Both the position numbers and the translations under genes were made by a program. The notes under the pieces were generated by a model. It saw only the letters and a program-made list of their open reading frames with translations. It ran no database searches and was not told the DNA's origin. From Symbiodinium natans (lineage: Eukaryota; Sar; Dinophyceae; Suessiales; Symbiodiniaceae), in the NCBI GenBank assembly GCA_905221605.1, contig CAJNDS010000458.1, positions 836,136 to 900,135 on the forward strand: DNA of 64,000 nt, in the 5' to 3' direction. Positions 20,836 through 30,990 of this stretch are shown in pieces (position 1 is the stretch's first letter; the number at the start of each line of letters is the position of its first letter).

Positions 20836-22160
20836 TAGGAGTGAAAGTGCTGTACTGTCCCGAAAAAACCAATCCCAGAAGCTGAAAGTGCTGTACTGTC
20901 CCTAAAAAACCTAAAAAACCAATTCTGGAGGCCTATCAAGACAGGCTCTCCTCAAAAGATTGGTTTTTTTGGGACAGTACGGCACTTCGAAGGCCTGAGG
21001 TGCTGAAAGTGCTGTACTGTCCCTAAAAAACCAATCCCAGAAGCAGAAAGTGCTGTACTGTCCCTAAAAAACCTAAAAAACCAATTCTGGTGGCCTATAC
21101 AGACAGGCCCTCTTCCAAAGATTGGTTTTTTAGGGACAGTACGGCACTTTGAAGGCCTGAGGTGCTGAAAGTGCTGTACTGTCCCTAAAAAACCAATCCC
21201 AGAAGCAGAAAGTGCCGTACTGTCCCTAAAAAACCTAAAAAACCAATTCTGGTGGCCTATAGAGACAGGCCCTCTTCCAAAGATTGGTTTTTTAGGGACA
21301 GTGCGGCACTTTGAAGGCCTGAGGTGCTGAAAGTGCTGTACTGTCCCTAAAAAACCAATCTTTTCGTGAGGGTCTACCTGTATAGGCCGATTGGTTTTTT
21401 AGGGACAGTACGGCACTTTGAAGGCCTGAGGTGCTGAAAGTGCTGTACTGTCCCTAAAAAACCAATCTTTTCGTGATTGTCTACCTGTATAGGCCTCCAG
21501 AATTGGTTTTTTAGGTTTTTTAAGGACAGTACGGCACTTTCTGCTTCTGGGATTGGTTTTTTAGGGACAGTGCGGCACTTTGAAGGCCTGAGGTGCTGAA
21601 AGTGCTGTACTGTCCCTAAAAAACCAATCTTTTCGTGAGGGTCTACCTGTATAGGCCACCAGAATTGGTTTTTTAGGTTTTTTAGGGACAGTACGGCACT
21701 TTCTGCTTCTGGGATTGGTTTTTTAGGGACAGTACAGCACTTTCAGCACCTCAGGCCTTCAAAGTGCCGTACTGTCCCTAAAAAACCAATCTTTGGAAGA
21801 GGGCCTGTCTGTATAGGCCACCAGAATTGGCTTTTTAGGTTTTTTAGGGACAGTACGGCACTTTATGTTTATGGGATTGGTTTTTTAGGGACAGTACAGC
21901 ACTTTGAGGGTCTGAGGTGCTGAAAGTGCTGTGCTGTCCCTAAAAAACCAATCTTTTGAAGAGGGGCTGCCTGTACAGGTCCCCAGAATTGGTTTTTTAG
22001 GTTTTTTAGGGACAGTACAGCGTTTTCCGCTTCTGGGATTGCTTTGTTAGGGACAGTACAGCACTTTCAGCCCTTCAGATCCCCAAAGTGCTGTACTGTC
22101 CCTAAAAACCAATCTTTTCGTGACGGCCTGCCTTGTAATTTATAGGCCTCCAGAATTGGT
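20836..22160. repeat. Palindromic cluster of GTGCTGTACTGTCCCTAAAA units
   Basis: Units contain GAAAGTGCTGTACTGTCCC, then TAAAAAACCAATC, a short loop, then GATTGGTTTTTTAGGGACAG and TACGGCACTTT. They are arrayed in both orientations about every 80-170 bp, so single units and the whole cluster are self-complementary. No coding signal. Confidence 0.85.
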
Positions 22161-22723
22161 TTTTGTTTGTTCAGAGAGCACAGTTCAGCAGCAATAAAGC
22201 TAATTCAACTATTTGTGATGTAAGTAACATTTTCTCTAATCGATGTAATGCCTAGATGACGCGACGAGGTCAAGTTTCCTGATAAGTAGGCTTTAATTAA
22301 TCTAATTTGCTTTACAACTGTCATTCATTTAGTCTGGTTGAGGTTGAAGTAAAAAAAGGATAGACATTTAGTTAGTTGAATGCTGTCTACCTCTTAGAAT
22401 AAGAAACTAAATGTAGTTTTTTCTTGGGAAGGCCTATTAAAGTATTCGTTTAAAGTAATTAGTCTAGTCAGGCTGAACCAATTGAATTGTTGTTAAGGAT
22501 CGTGGCTTGTTTACTTTAAATTATCGAATTCGTTTAGTTAAGGGTATACTAATTAGTTTCATTCATTTGCTTCACCTTTAAGTAAACTAAATCCACAATT
22601 GAAATGTTTTTGACTACATTAATATCAGCAAACAAAAGGCCGTAGATACTGTTCTTAGTAAGTTTAGTTCATTGAATTCCTTTAGTTAATTATTGGTCTA
22701 CGAACTCAATTTATTTACTTAAC

Positions 22724-23219
22724 CCTTCAGAAGACTAATCAAATTGTTGGAAAGACTTTACGTATGTTATTTTCCAGAAACGAAAAACTTTAGTTAAATT
22801 AAGTACTGTGCTTGTTCACGAAAAGAAGAAGGAACATGTTTTAGCTCATTCAATGAATGCTTAAGTGAAGCCATTAGGTCAGGTTCCCTATTACGCATTA
22901 TGTTTTAATTAATGTAGTGTATGAACAAGTTTAATTACAGGCCTGTCTTTTCTAGCACAGAAGCAAAAACACCTTCAGAAGACTAATCAAACTGTTGGAA
23001 AGACTGTACGTATGTTATTTTCCAGAAACGAAAAACTTTAGTTAAATTAAGTACTGTGCTTGTTCACGAAAAGAAGAAGGAACATGTTTTAGCTCATTCA
23101 ATGAATGCTTAAGTGAAGCCACTAGGTCAGGTTCCCTATTACGCATTATGTTTTAATTAATGTAGTGTATGAACAAGTTTAATTACAGGCCTGTCTTTTC
23201 TAGCACAGAAGCAAAAACA
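22724..23219. repeat. 248-bp tandem duplication in AT-rich core
   Basis: CCTTCAGAAGACTAATCAAA starts at 22724 and again at 22972, and the two copies are nearly identical over 248 bp. The surrounding 22160-23380 is AT-rich, unlike the rest of the window, and contains no ORF. Confidence 0.9.
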
Positions 23220-23640
23220 CGTGTAACATGATTCCGTCGCACGCTGTGTTGCACTGCTTGCTGCGTCTGTCGCCTAAGTGTTGGGCAGTATCCTCCATTC
23301 CGTTCATGCGATTCAAAAATAATTCAAAAAACACGTTTTTTAGTAAATCCTACGAAAAACACACTCTTTTTTAAGTAAAACCTAGGCGCTACGGGGGGGG
23401 GGTAGCATATATATATATATATACCCTTTAAGGGATTACATAGGGCCCTCATTCCCTACTAAAGGACCAGGTAGCTTCGCCAACAGGTGTGTCCCGCCCG
23501 AACTGAAACCTTCCCTCTCCTGCACTGGCAAGGCAAAGTCGACCGGACGCTGGCCACATGTTTGGGGCGGAGAACGGGTTCAGGGTGCAGGGTTTAGGGT
23601 TTAGGGCTTAGGGGTTAGGGGCCGCGTTAGGATGCTTGAG

Positions 23641-23742
23641 TTGGGATGTTCCCCCTTAAGCTAAAGGTCCTCAATAGGGATTCTAGCACTCCTTATTAGA
23701 ATCCCTACAGAGGACTGTTATTATAAGAGGCAACATCCCAAG
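23641..23742. mobile_element. MITE family B copy
   Basis: GTTGGGATGTTCCCCCTTAA at the left, ATAAGAGGCAACATCCCAAG at the right, with inner CTCAATAGGGATTCTA/TAGAATCCCTA. It lies just outside the 2.8-kb element. Confidence 0.7.
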
Positions 23743-24050
23743 TTTTGAGCGTTGCCGTTTTGGGGCTTATGGCTTGTTTGGGTGTTAACCCAAACCCGGA
23801 ACCCATACGAGGGTTTCCGAGAATAGGGGGTACCCTTTTTGGGGCTCCCTTTAAGGGGATTTCATTCTATTTGGGGTATAAACTGGGTACCCCTATTTAG
23901 GGAGATACCCATATTAGGGACATTGAGGGTCCTGAAATTATCTCACATTCACAGCTCCTTGAAGCCCTCCGGATGGTAAAGCCGCAATGCATTGGGGGGT
24001 GGGAAGGCTCTGAACTAAACCCTAAACCCTAAACCCCAAATGAGGTTCAG

Positions 24051-24099
24051 GTTTGGGACGGAACTGCAGCGTGTTGCCGTGAAAGTCCCAATCCACGAG
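24051..24099 (+). CDS. Possible alternative exon in EF-hand gene 1
   Basis: Acceptor TGAGGTTCAG, strong donor GTGAGC. In the phase from 19866 it reads FGTELQRVAVKVPIHE. If included, the following island at 24325 would be read in a non-EF-hand frame (ELQQLGGVRGV). It is either an alternative or cassette exon or a decoy; I favour skipping it. Confidence 0.3.
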
Positions 24100-24324
24100 G
24101 TGAGCCTAATTTTACATAGGGCACCTCATTATCGTGCCAATACCTTCATGCGTGGGCCTTACTCCTCCACGCTTGAAGCCACAAAGCTCTTCAAGCCTCC
24201 CTAAACCCTAAACCCTAAACCCGAAATAAACGTCTCGCAGTGGAGTTTGGGCTTTTGGGGTTTCAGTTTGAGGATGTGAGGATTGCAGGGTGCTAAGCCC
24301 ACAATGCCGTTTTCTTTGCCTCAG

Positions 24325-24385
24325 GAACTACAACAACTCGGTGGAGTACGAGGAGTTCGCCCCTTCTGTTGCAACAAAATTCCGG
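24325..24385 (+). CDS. EF-hand gene 1, second EF-hand loop exon
   Basis: Acceptor TTTGCCTCAG, donor GTGTAG. Joined to TG from 19866 it gives Trp and then NYNNSVEYEEFAPSVATKFR. The loop has Asn at 3, 5 and 6, Val at 8 and Glu at 12 followed by Phe, as in EF-hands, but position 1 is Val and Gly 6 is Asn, so it may be a weak or structural site. It ends in phase 0, matching 24680. Confidence 0.65.
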
Positions 24386-24679
24386 GTGTAGCTTCGGGTT
24401 CCTTGGGATTAGGGTTTTACCGGGTTTTGGGGCTTAGAGAGTTTCGGGCTTTTAGGTTCTAGGGCATTCGGGTTTACAGGGCTTTTAGGGTTACAGGGCT
24501 TGTGGGGTTTAATTGAGGTTCCGCGAGAGGGTTTTACGGTTTAGGGTTCAGGGTTTAGGGTTTAGGGTTCATAAAGGATCCTTCAACTCGCCAGGCTCCA
24601 AAGCGCATAAACCCTAAACCCTAAACCCTAAACCCTAAACCCCAAACCCTAAACCCTAAACCCTAAACCCTAAACCCAG
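24386..24679. repeat. Intron with opposed telomere-like arrays
   Basis: TTTAGGG units follow the donor side (24537-24570). CCCTAAA units (24604-24675) run straight into the acceptor AAACCCAG, where the last repeat unit supplies the acceptor context. Confidence 0.65.
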
Positions 24680-24759
24680 GTCAACGTGATGTTTTTGGAC
24701 CCCACGGCCGAAGCAAAGCCGCGGCCGGTCTGCCACGTCTCCTCAGAGGCCAGAAGAGG
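24680..24759 (+). CDS. EF-hand gene 1, exon after the EF-hands
   Basis: Acceptor AAACCCAG, donor GTTTAGGG. It reads VNVMFLDPTAEAKPRPVCHV and continues SSEARR plus two bases. Its phase matches both the preceding and following islands. Confidence 0.6.
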
Positions 24760-24910
24760 GTTTAGGGTTGAGGGTTGAGGGTTTAGGGTTTAGGGTTGAG
24801 GGTTTATTTGGGTTTTGGGGTTTAGGGTTGATGTGGTTGTAGGGTTGATAGACTTTATAGGCTTTGTGGGGTTTTTAGGGTTTAGGCCCTGTGGGGCCGA
24901 AGAACCGCAG

Positions 24911-24930
24911 AAGCCCTGAGCCGGCAACAC
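24911..24930 (+). CDS. EF-hand gene 1, 20-nt micro-exon (putative)
   Basis: Acceptor AGAACCGCAG, donor GTTTAGGGG. GG from 24759 plus A gives Gly, then SPEPAT and one base that joins the last exon in frame. Confidence 0.35.
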
Positions 24931-25061
24931 GTTTAGGGGTTTTGGGGTCTTGGGTTTTGGGATTTCGGGATTTCGGGATTTCGACTTTTGGGTTTTTGGT
25001 TTTGAAGGCGAGAGCCCCTTAAAACCCAGGACTGCCCGAACCCCTAAGCCCTCCGCCCCAG

Positions 25062-25126
25062 CTGAGGGCCTCGCAACTGAAGGCCTCGACCGCAAACGCT
25101 TCATCCTAAGGCCCAGAACCTGCTAG
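25062..25126 (+). CDS. EF-hand gene 1, possible terminal exon with TAG
   Basis: Acceptor CTCCGCCCCAG. C plus CT gives Pro, then EGLATEGLDRKRFILRPRTC and a TAG at 25124-25126. A second frame (LRASQLKASTANASS) is also open. Whether the stop is the gene's end depends on there being no hidden donor. Confidence 0.45.
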
Positions 25127-25212
25127 GGTTGGGGGTTTAGGGTTTAGGGGCTAGGGAAGAACCCCCCAAAACAAAGATCTTCTTCCTTACAAGGGCAAAC
25201 TGGGTATTATCC

Positions 25213-25321
25213 CAGAGGCTCCGTTTGCAGTACTGTTCTGGCATTAGGTTCCCCAAAACCATACTAAGTAGGGTTTTGAGGTACCTAATTCCATAATAGT
25301 CCTACAAATAGACCCTCTCGG
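25213..25321. mobile_element. MITE family D copy
   Basis: It shares GTACCTAATTCCATAATAGT and CTACAAATAGACCCTCTCGG with the copy at 18113, with inner AACCATACTAAGTAGGGTTT. A fragment related to family C lies just upstream (25150-25200). Confidence 0.55.
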
Positions 25322-25916
25322 TATGATACCTTGTTTTAAGCAAACTCCCGCTCAGTTCGAGGCCTGCCAACACGTTTTTGCAGCCCGCACAACCTCCAAC
25401 CCTCGAGGCGCCAAACCCTAAACCCTCAACCCTAAACCCTACAAGCCCTATATAGACTAAGCTTTTGAACCATTGGGCTTTTCGGAGACTGCAAGCGCCA
25501 GTGAAAGGCGGCATACGTCCTCTTCCTGTTCTGGCAGCAGACCGCCAGGAGCTTGTTTCTCAATGAGCTTGTGTCCTTCGGGCACGAACCCCTCAAACCC
25601 TACACCCCAAACCCTAAACCCTAAACCCGACACCCCAAAGGCACCAAGCACACTGAAAGAGGCCAAATTTCGACGGGTCGTGTTTCCTGTCAACCGCCCT
25701 TCTACCCCCAGAGTCCTAAACAGGAAAGTCCCTAAAACCCTAAAACCCTAAACCCTAAACCCTAAATTCTAGATTCCTAAAGAGAGAAGTTGGAGCCATG
25801 TGAACCCCCAAAAAGCCCTAAACTCATAAACCAACGGCCCAAGGCCGGGTGCCAGAAGCGACCTGGTCCCGTGTGCAAGGCTCGGGGTGACGGGGGGGCT
25901 GGCTTGCTGTTGGTGA

Positions 25917-26030
25917 CCCAGATCTTCCAAAACCCCTTAGCTAAGGAATATACCCTAATTCATAATAAAGGTCCTTAGTGTAAATTAAGGTAGATTCCTC
26001 AGGGGTTTTGGAAGTTCTGGGTAGTAGGGA
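25917..26030. mobile_element. MITE family G copy
   Basis: CAGATCTTCCAAAACCCC at the left is answered by GGGGTTTTGGAAGTTCTGGG at the right. The same family is at 33795-33955. A family B right-end fragment follows (about 26080-26165). Confidence 0.6.
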
Positions 26031-26499
26031 ATGAGGGAATGAGGGGTTGCCAGAGAATGGAAACCTGCATGTTCACACTCAAACGAACAGTCCCGAATAG
26101 AGAGTATTCTAAGGGTCTTATGATCCCTAAAACGGACTGTTAGCACGAGGGCGAACATCCCAACTGGTTTTTTTTCCCCCCCCAATCCCCCTTTTTTACT
26201 TCGGCACGGAGAAAGACACCGAACCTGCGCCCCTTCGCAGCTTCTAAGCCAATGTCGCCCTCCGGTGAAAAATCCGAGTCCTGAAGCCCAAAAGACTGAA
26301 CTTCAAAGCTTTGGCTTGGGTTCGGGGGGTTATGGGGGTTTATGAAGACCTTCGTTCTCTTAGGGCACTTCTCTGGGGCTCATCAAGCCTCTAAGCCCTA
26401 TAATCCCCATCAACCCCATAGCCCTGTAAACCCTGTAAACCCTCTAAACAAACCCGATAAACCCTATAAGCCCTCTAACCCTGGCGCCTCTAACCCTAG

Positions 26500-27260
26500 A
26501 CCACCCTAAACCCTAAACCCTCCTAAACCCTAAACCCTAAACCCTAAACCCTAAACCCTAAACCCTGAACCCTAAACCCTAAACCCCAAACCCTAAACCC
26601 TAAACCCTAGACCCTAAACCCTGAAGCACCGGACGTCTGACCAAGCACCTTCTCAGGTCAACCCTCCTCAACTTCTCGGGGCTTTCGGAGGGGCCTTCGG
26701 GAGGTCAAGGAAGTTTTGGGTTGAGGGTTTGGGGTTTGGGGTGGAGGGTTTAGGGTTGAGGGTGTAGGGTTTAGGGTTTAGGGCTTAGGGTTTGGGGTTT
26801 AGGGTTTAGGGTTTAGGGTTTAGGGCTACTGAGTGGGCATCTCAGGGTTTGGGATATTTGGGGTGTGCAAGTTCTTGCAGAGGCAAAGCTCGCGGAGGCT
26901 GTGGTGCCGCTCGGCTCACTCCCGGCGGGGGATGTGGAGGGGGTTGTGGGTGGAGGGGGAACCCTAAACCCTAAACTCTCAACCCTGGGAAGGGGAAGTG
27001 GGGGGGGGGGGGTGTGCGATTTTCAGGGATGCCACGGGAAGAGGGCGGCCTTTGCAACTATTTTTTCCCCCACACCCGAAACCCTGAACCCTGAAACCCA
27101 TAAACGCCCAAATCCTAAAACCCATAAACCCCAAAGCCCTTGAACCCCAAACCCCAAAACCCTTAACCCCAAACCCTAAAGCCCTGAAACCCTGAAACCC
27201 GAAAACCTCAAACCCTAAGACCCATAAACCTCAACAGCTCTAAACCTTAAACCTCTAAAC
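26500..27260. repeat. Mixed telomere-like arrays, no confident exon
   Basis: CCCTAAA array at 26505-26625, TTTAGGG array at 26760-26830, degenerate CCCTAAA-like sequence at 27070-27275. The GC-rich spaces at 26630-26720 and 26870-26960 could hold exons, but I could not fix a frame. Confidence 0.6.
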
Positions 27261-27394
27261 CCCTAAACCCCTAGACCACCACCCCAAATTCCGGCGTGCT
27301 CGCAAGCTCAGGCACGATAGCCGACAGCTCCGAGCCGCATTGCCCAGCACCGTTTGCTTTTGTGTGCGCGTGCGGGGGGCGCGCGCGGGGGGCG

Positions 27395-27415
27395 CACGCT
27401 CGCTCGCTCGCGCGC

Positions 27416-27458
<43 letters not shown>

Positions 27459-27640
27459 GGTGCGGGTACGGGTGCGGGTGCGGGTGCGGGTGCGGGTGCG
27501 TGTGCGTGTGCGTGTGCGGGTGCGGGTGCGGGTGCGGGTGCGGGTGCGGGTGCGGGTGCGGGTGCGCGTGCGTGTGCGTGTGCGTGTGCGTGTGGGTGTG
27601 TGTGTGGGTGTGTGTGTGTCTCTGTGTGTGTGTTGGGTGA
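27395..27640. repeat. GTGTGT / GTGCGG microsatellite and minisatellite
   Basis: Alternating purine-pyrimidine tract: (GT)n, then (GTGCGG)n and (GTGCGT)n, then (GT)n. It is open in several frames on both strands, giving RTRTRT, VRVRVR and AGAGAG translations that are not genes. 27640-28190 is AT-richer sequence with no feature I can support. Confidence 0.95.
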
Positions 27641-28239
27641 TTGCAAGAAGTCCTGTGAATGGCTTATGCATGAACACCCTCGAAAACCAGAAAAAACAAC
27701 AGTCAAGAAAGATGAACAACTTAAAAGGCAATTTGCAACAAACATATACAAAACAGTATCATAGGTCATAGGGGAAACCCCCCAAACATGTCAAATCCCA
27801 AGAAAACGTATATCATATTCTCATAAGGTCCTTATGCGATCTATGTCCAGCCAAGTGTCTAACAGATTAAATAATGTTTTGCCACCAATACTTGAAAGCA
27901 CTTTGATAAAGTTCCCTAAACCTGCTTGAGTTTTGTGCTTTTTTGAAACTCATCGTCATCAAATATGAACATAAAACGGCATATTAGTAGCCAAGGCTTT
28001 AAGCTCAGGTTTTCTTGCTTTCTTAACCAAGAGAAAGTTTTGAAGATTTATGTTAGAAATTCCGACGTGTTTTGTTTATCCTAAACTTGTTTTTTTCTAC
28101 AGAAAGTTTTCTATCGCAAAACTGTTTGAAGTTTTTTGTGGAATTAGTTTAAGCGTGCCCTTTCAGTATTTCCTATGAACAGGCTATTGTCATGCAACCT
28201 CATAACCACCAAAACCACAGGCCTCGAAATCACTCAATG

Positions 28240-28415
28240 TGTGTGTGGGTGCGTGCGCGAGTGCGTGCGTGCGTGCGTGGGTGTGTGTGGGTGGTTTTCG
28301 TAGGGCTTCTAGTATTTCAGTTATTATTCCTGTGATTGCCATTATTGCTGTTACTATTATATATATATATATGTATGTATCTTTCTGATTATATATATAT
28401 AATTTTATATCTTCT
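28240..28415. repeat. GTGC and TA microsatellites
   Basis: A (GTGC)n tract at 28245-28295 and TA tracts at 28355-28370 and 28390-28402. Confidence 0.85.
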
Positions 28416-28612
28416 ATATTGTACATGTTTATATTAGATGTTATTTATTTTTATGTTGAACATGATAGGTTGATGCCGTATTTTAATCTTGTTATCGATA
28501 TTATTGTACTTCTCCTGTTCTTACCATCCTGCGTTGGTGCATCGTACTTACCGGTCCATTTTTGCGAAACTGAACTCCCCAAAGCTTCTCGGAAGAAGGT
28601 TCGGTTCCAGGT

Positions 28613-28674
28613 GAAACCCTAAACCCTAAACCCTAAACCCTAAACCCTAAACCCTAAACCCTAAACCCTGAACC

Positions 28675-28706
<32 letters not shown>

Positions 28707-28958
28707 ACCCTAAACCCTAAACCCTAAACCCTGAACCCTGAACCCTCAACCCTCAACCCTAAACCCTCAACCCTCAACCCTCAACCCTCAACCCTAAACC
28801 CTAAACCCTAAACCCTAAACCCTAAACCCTGAACCCTGAACCCTAAACCCTAAACCCTCAACCCTCAACCCTAAACCCTAAACCCTAAACCCTAAACCCC
28901 AAACCCTAAACCCTAAACCCTAAACCCTAAACCCTAAACCCTAAACCCTAAACCCTGA
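28613..28958. repeat. Long telomere-like array, CCCTAAA with CCCTCAA blocks
   Basis: About 345 bp of CCCTAAA units with homogenised CCCTCAA and CCCTGAA blocks, ending 30 bp before the exon at 28988. Confidence 0.97.
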
Positions 28959-28987
28959 ACTGACTTGGGCGATGTCCGGCCCTACAG

Positions 28988-29056
28988 GGCCTGCGTCAGC
29001 GCATCTCCAAGCTCGGGGAAGAGCACGAGGAGGCGGAGAAGATCCCAGCAAAATGG
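28988..29056 (+). CDS. Chain C exon, coiled-coil-like
   Basis: Acceptor GGCCCTACAG, donor GTTCAGGG, 23 whole codons. GLRQRISKLGEEHEEAEK is highly charged and helix-like. CCCTAAA array upstream, TTTAGGG array downstream. Phase 0 on both sides. Confidence 0.65.
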
Positions 29057-29262
29057 GTTCAGGGTTTAGGGTTTAGGGTTTAGGGTTTAGGGTTTAGGGT
29101 TTAGGGTTTAGGGTTTAGGGTTTAGGGTTTAGGGTTTAGGGTTTAGGGTTAGGGGTCAGGGTTTAGGGTTCAGGGTTTAGGGGAGAACTAAACCCTAGAC
29201 CCTAAACCCTAGACCCTAAACCCTAAGCCCCAAACCCTAAACCCTAAACCACCCAACCCCAG
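29057..29262. repeat. Compact mirror intron: (TTTAGGG)n then (CCCTAAA)n
   Basis: A 206-nt putative intron consisting almost wholly of TTTAGGG units (29058-29182) followed by CCCTAAA-type units (29188-29250) and the acceptor CCAACCCCAG. The two halves are reverse complements, so its RNA would fold into one long hairpin. Confidence 0.7.
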
Positions 29263-29289
29263 AGCTCTGAAGCCCTGAAGCAGCACACC
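29263..29289 (+). CDS. Chain C micro-exon (putative)
   Basis: Nine whole codons, SSEALKQHT, between CCAACCCCAG and GTGGGC; phase 0 on both sides. Confidence 0.4.
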
Positions 29290-29837
29290 GTGGGCCTCAT
29301 TTAGGCTATTTGGGTTTGGTTAGGGAAGGGCAGAGCCCACAATTTAGGGTTTAGGGTTTAGGGTGTTTGGGGTTTAGGGTTTGGGGTTTAGGGCTTTGGG
29401 TTCAGCATCTGAAGTCCAAGCATTCACTAGTCTAGCAGCTTTTCAGGCGCTCGAAAAGAACCCACTGGAACCCTAAGCCTTGAACCTTAAATTCTAGGCC
29501 CCTAGGCACAGGAAAGTGGGGGGGGGGGGTCAGTGACCCTGCCTGCTCTTTAGGTGACCTTGCCCGCTCTTTATGTGAGCCTGCCCGCTCTTTATGTGAC
29601 CTTGCCTGCTCTGTAATGACCTTGCCCGCCTTTTTTATGACCTTGCCAACAAAGTCATTAAAATTTAAAATGAATAAATAAATAAACAAATAAATGAATA
29701 AGTAAATACATATTATATATATGTATGATAGAGAGGGTTGAGGGTTTAGGCTTAGGGGGTCAGGGTTTAGGGTTCAGGGTGCCCAAAACACCAGAAGCCC
29801 CACCAACACAGCGCAACAAACCCCCACCAACAAGCAG

Positions 29838-29886
29838 GTCAAGTACGCCGAGCAGGGGGCCCTGGCTCGGCAGCGCAGTTTCGGGA
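29838..29886 (+). CDS. Chain C exon (putative)
   Basis: Acceptor CCAACAAGCAG, donor GTTTTTG. It reads VKYAEQGALARQRSFG and one base, which the next island completes. Confidence 0.5.
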
Positions 29887-30096
29887 GTTTTTGAAAAGTG
29901 CAGCCCCGTTACGTATATCACCTCGGGTTTAGGGTTTAGGGTTTAGGGTTTAGGAGTTTGGGGGTTTGGGGGTTGGGGGTTTGGGGGTTTAGGGGTTTTA
30001 GGGTTTAGGTCACCTAATGCCGAAGAATCAACCCAAACACCCTTGAAAACCCGAAACCCGAAACCCTTGAAACCCCGAAACCCTCAACCCCCTTAG

Positions 30097-30177
30097 CAAA
30101 AATGTGCACGGGGATGGGCTCCGAGGTTAACAGAATCCTGAGCATGCTTAGCGGCAAGCTCAAGCCCCCAAAGAGGG
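30097..30177 (+). CDS. Chain C exon (putative)
   Basis: Acceptor CCCCCTTAG, donor GTTTAGGG. A from 29886 plus CA gives Thr, then KMCTGMG followed by SEVNRILSMLSGKLKPPKR. The motif RILSMLSG recurs around 46916. It ends with one base in phase with 30633. Confidence 0.55.
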
Positions 30178-30632
30178 GTTTAGGGTTTGGGGTTTAGGGT
30201 TTAGGAGTTTAGGGTTTAGGGTTTAGGGGTTTAGGGTTTAGGGTTTAGGGTTTAGGGTTTAGGGTTTAGGGTTTAGGGTTTAGGGTTTAGGGTTTAGGGT
30301 TTAATTATGGTAACCTCATTCTGAGCTCCTTGACAACGTCTTGGGAAGTAGGGGTTCATGTCGCGCTGCACCGAATTCCAAGCCCATCAGCGCGTTTAGG
30401 GTTTAGGCTTTATAGGGTTTAGGGTTTAGGGTTCACCAGGTGGTAAGGAGGCTCACGCTCGGCAAAGCAGGAGCATGTGAAGTAAGGCACCTCAAGATCC
30501 GACGCCAAAAGTCCGAACACCCTGAACCCCAAAACCTGAACCTAACCAACCCTGAAGCCCCCAAAGCCCCCCAAAACCTAAACCCTAAACCTTAAACCCT
30601 AAACCCGAAACCCTAAACCCTAAACCCTACAG
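30178..30632. repeat. Mirror intron: (TTTAGGG)n donor side, CCCTAAA acceptor side
   Basis: TTTAGGG array at 30178-30303. CCCTAAA units at 30577-30628 end in the acceptor CCCTACAG. The internal island at 30440-30481 (VVRRLTLGKAGACE, donor GTAAGG) is phase 0 and would break the frame, so it is either a cassette exon or a decoy. Confidence 0.6.
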
Positions 30633-30716
30633 AAACCTTGGACAGGAACAAAGTGGTGACGCGGATCGTGTCGGCGGAGGCCGAGCCCCCACAAGCTTTG
30701 CCTATGAAGTGGGGGG
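30633..30716 (+). CDS. Chain C exon (putative, 3' end uncertain)
   Basis: Acceptor CCCTACAG after CCCTAAA units. G from 30177 plus AA gives Glu, then TLDRNKVVTRIVSAEAEPPQ and ALPMKW before a G run. A donor at 30709 or 30717 is possible. Confidence 0.5.
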
Positions 30717-30869
30717 GTAGGGGGGGGGGGGGGGTAGGGTTCAGGCTTCAGGGCATGTAGGGTTTAGTGTTTAGGGTTTAGGGTTTAGGGTCTAGGGTTC
30801 AGGGTTTCGGACGGTTTAGGGTTTAGTGTTCAGGGTTCAGGGTTTGATTTAGGGCTTAGTGTACGGCTT

Positions 30870-30990
30870 AAGGTTGACCCCCCTGGCTGTACCCTTGATT
30901 GCGAACCCTCTGTTAAAGATTTCTAAGGGAATATAAGGGCCATGTTCGGAGGATTTTAAGGGGAACCTTGCGGGGTACAACCTTAGGTTT
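30870..30990. mobile_element. Family H degenerate palindrome
   Basis: Shares AAGGGAATATAAGGGCCAT with 34990-35140 and related sequence near 34480-34600 and 38440-38570; loosely palindromic ends around GTACCCTTG and GGGGTACAACC. Confidence 0.4.

Larger units (their letters stand above)
20679..23472. mobile_element. 2.8-kb non-autonomous element with terminal inverted repeats
   Basis: The left end reads CCTGGTTCTTAGTATGGGAA, then TGAGGG, GGCCCTATGTA, a TA run and GGTACCCCC. The right end (23393-23472) is the inverse: GGGGGTAGCATATATA, a TA run, TACATAGGGCCCTCATTCCC, then TAAAGGACCAGG. Inside are a palindromic repeat cluster (20836-22160) and an AT-rich core with a 248-bp tandem duplication. 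No transposase ORF is present. It sits within the intron between 19866 and 24325. A related end fragment appears at about 26018-26045. Confidence 0.7.

Noticed and set aside
27255-27771. ORFs of 114-158 codons on both strands
   Set aside because: Pure translation of GT/GC repeats (RTRTRT, VRVRVR, AGAGAG).
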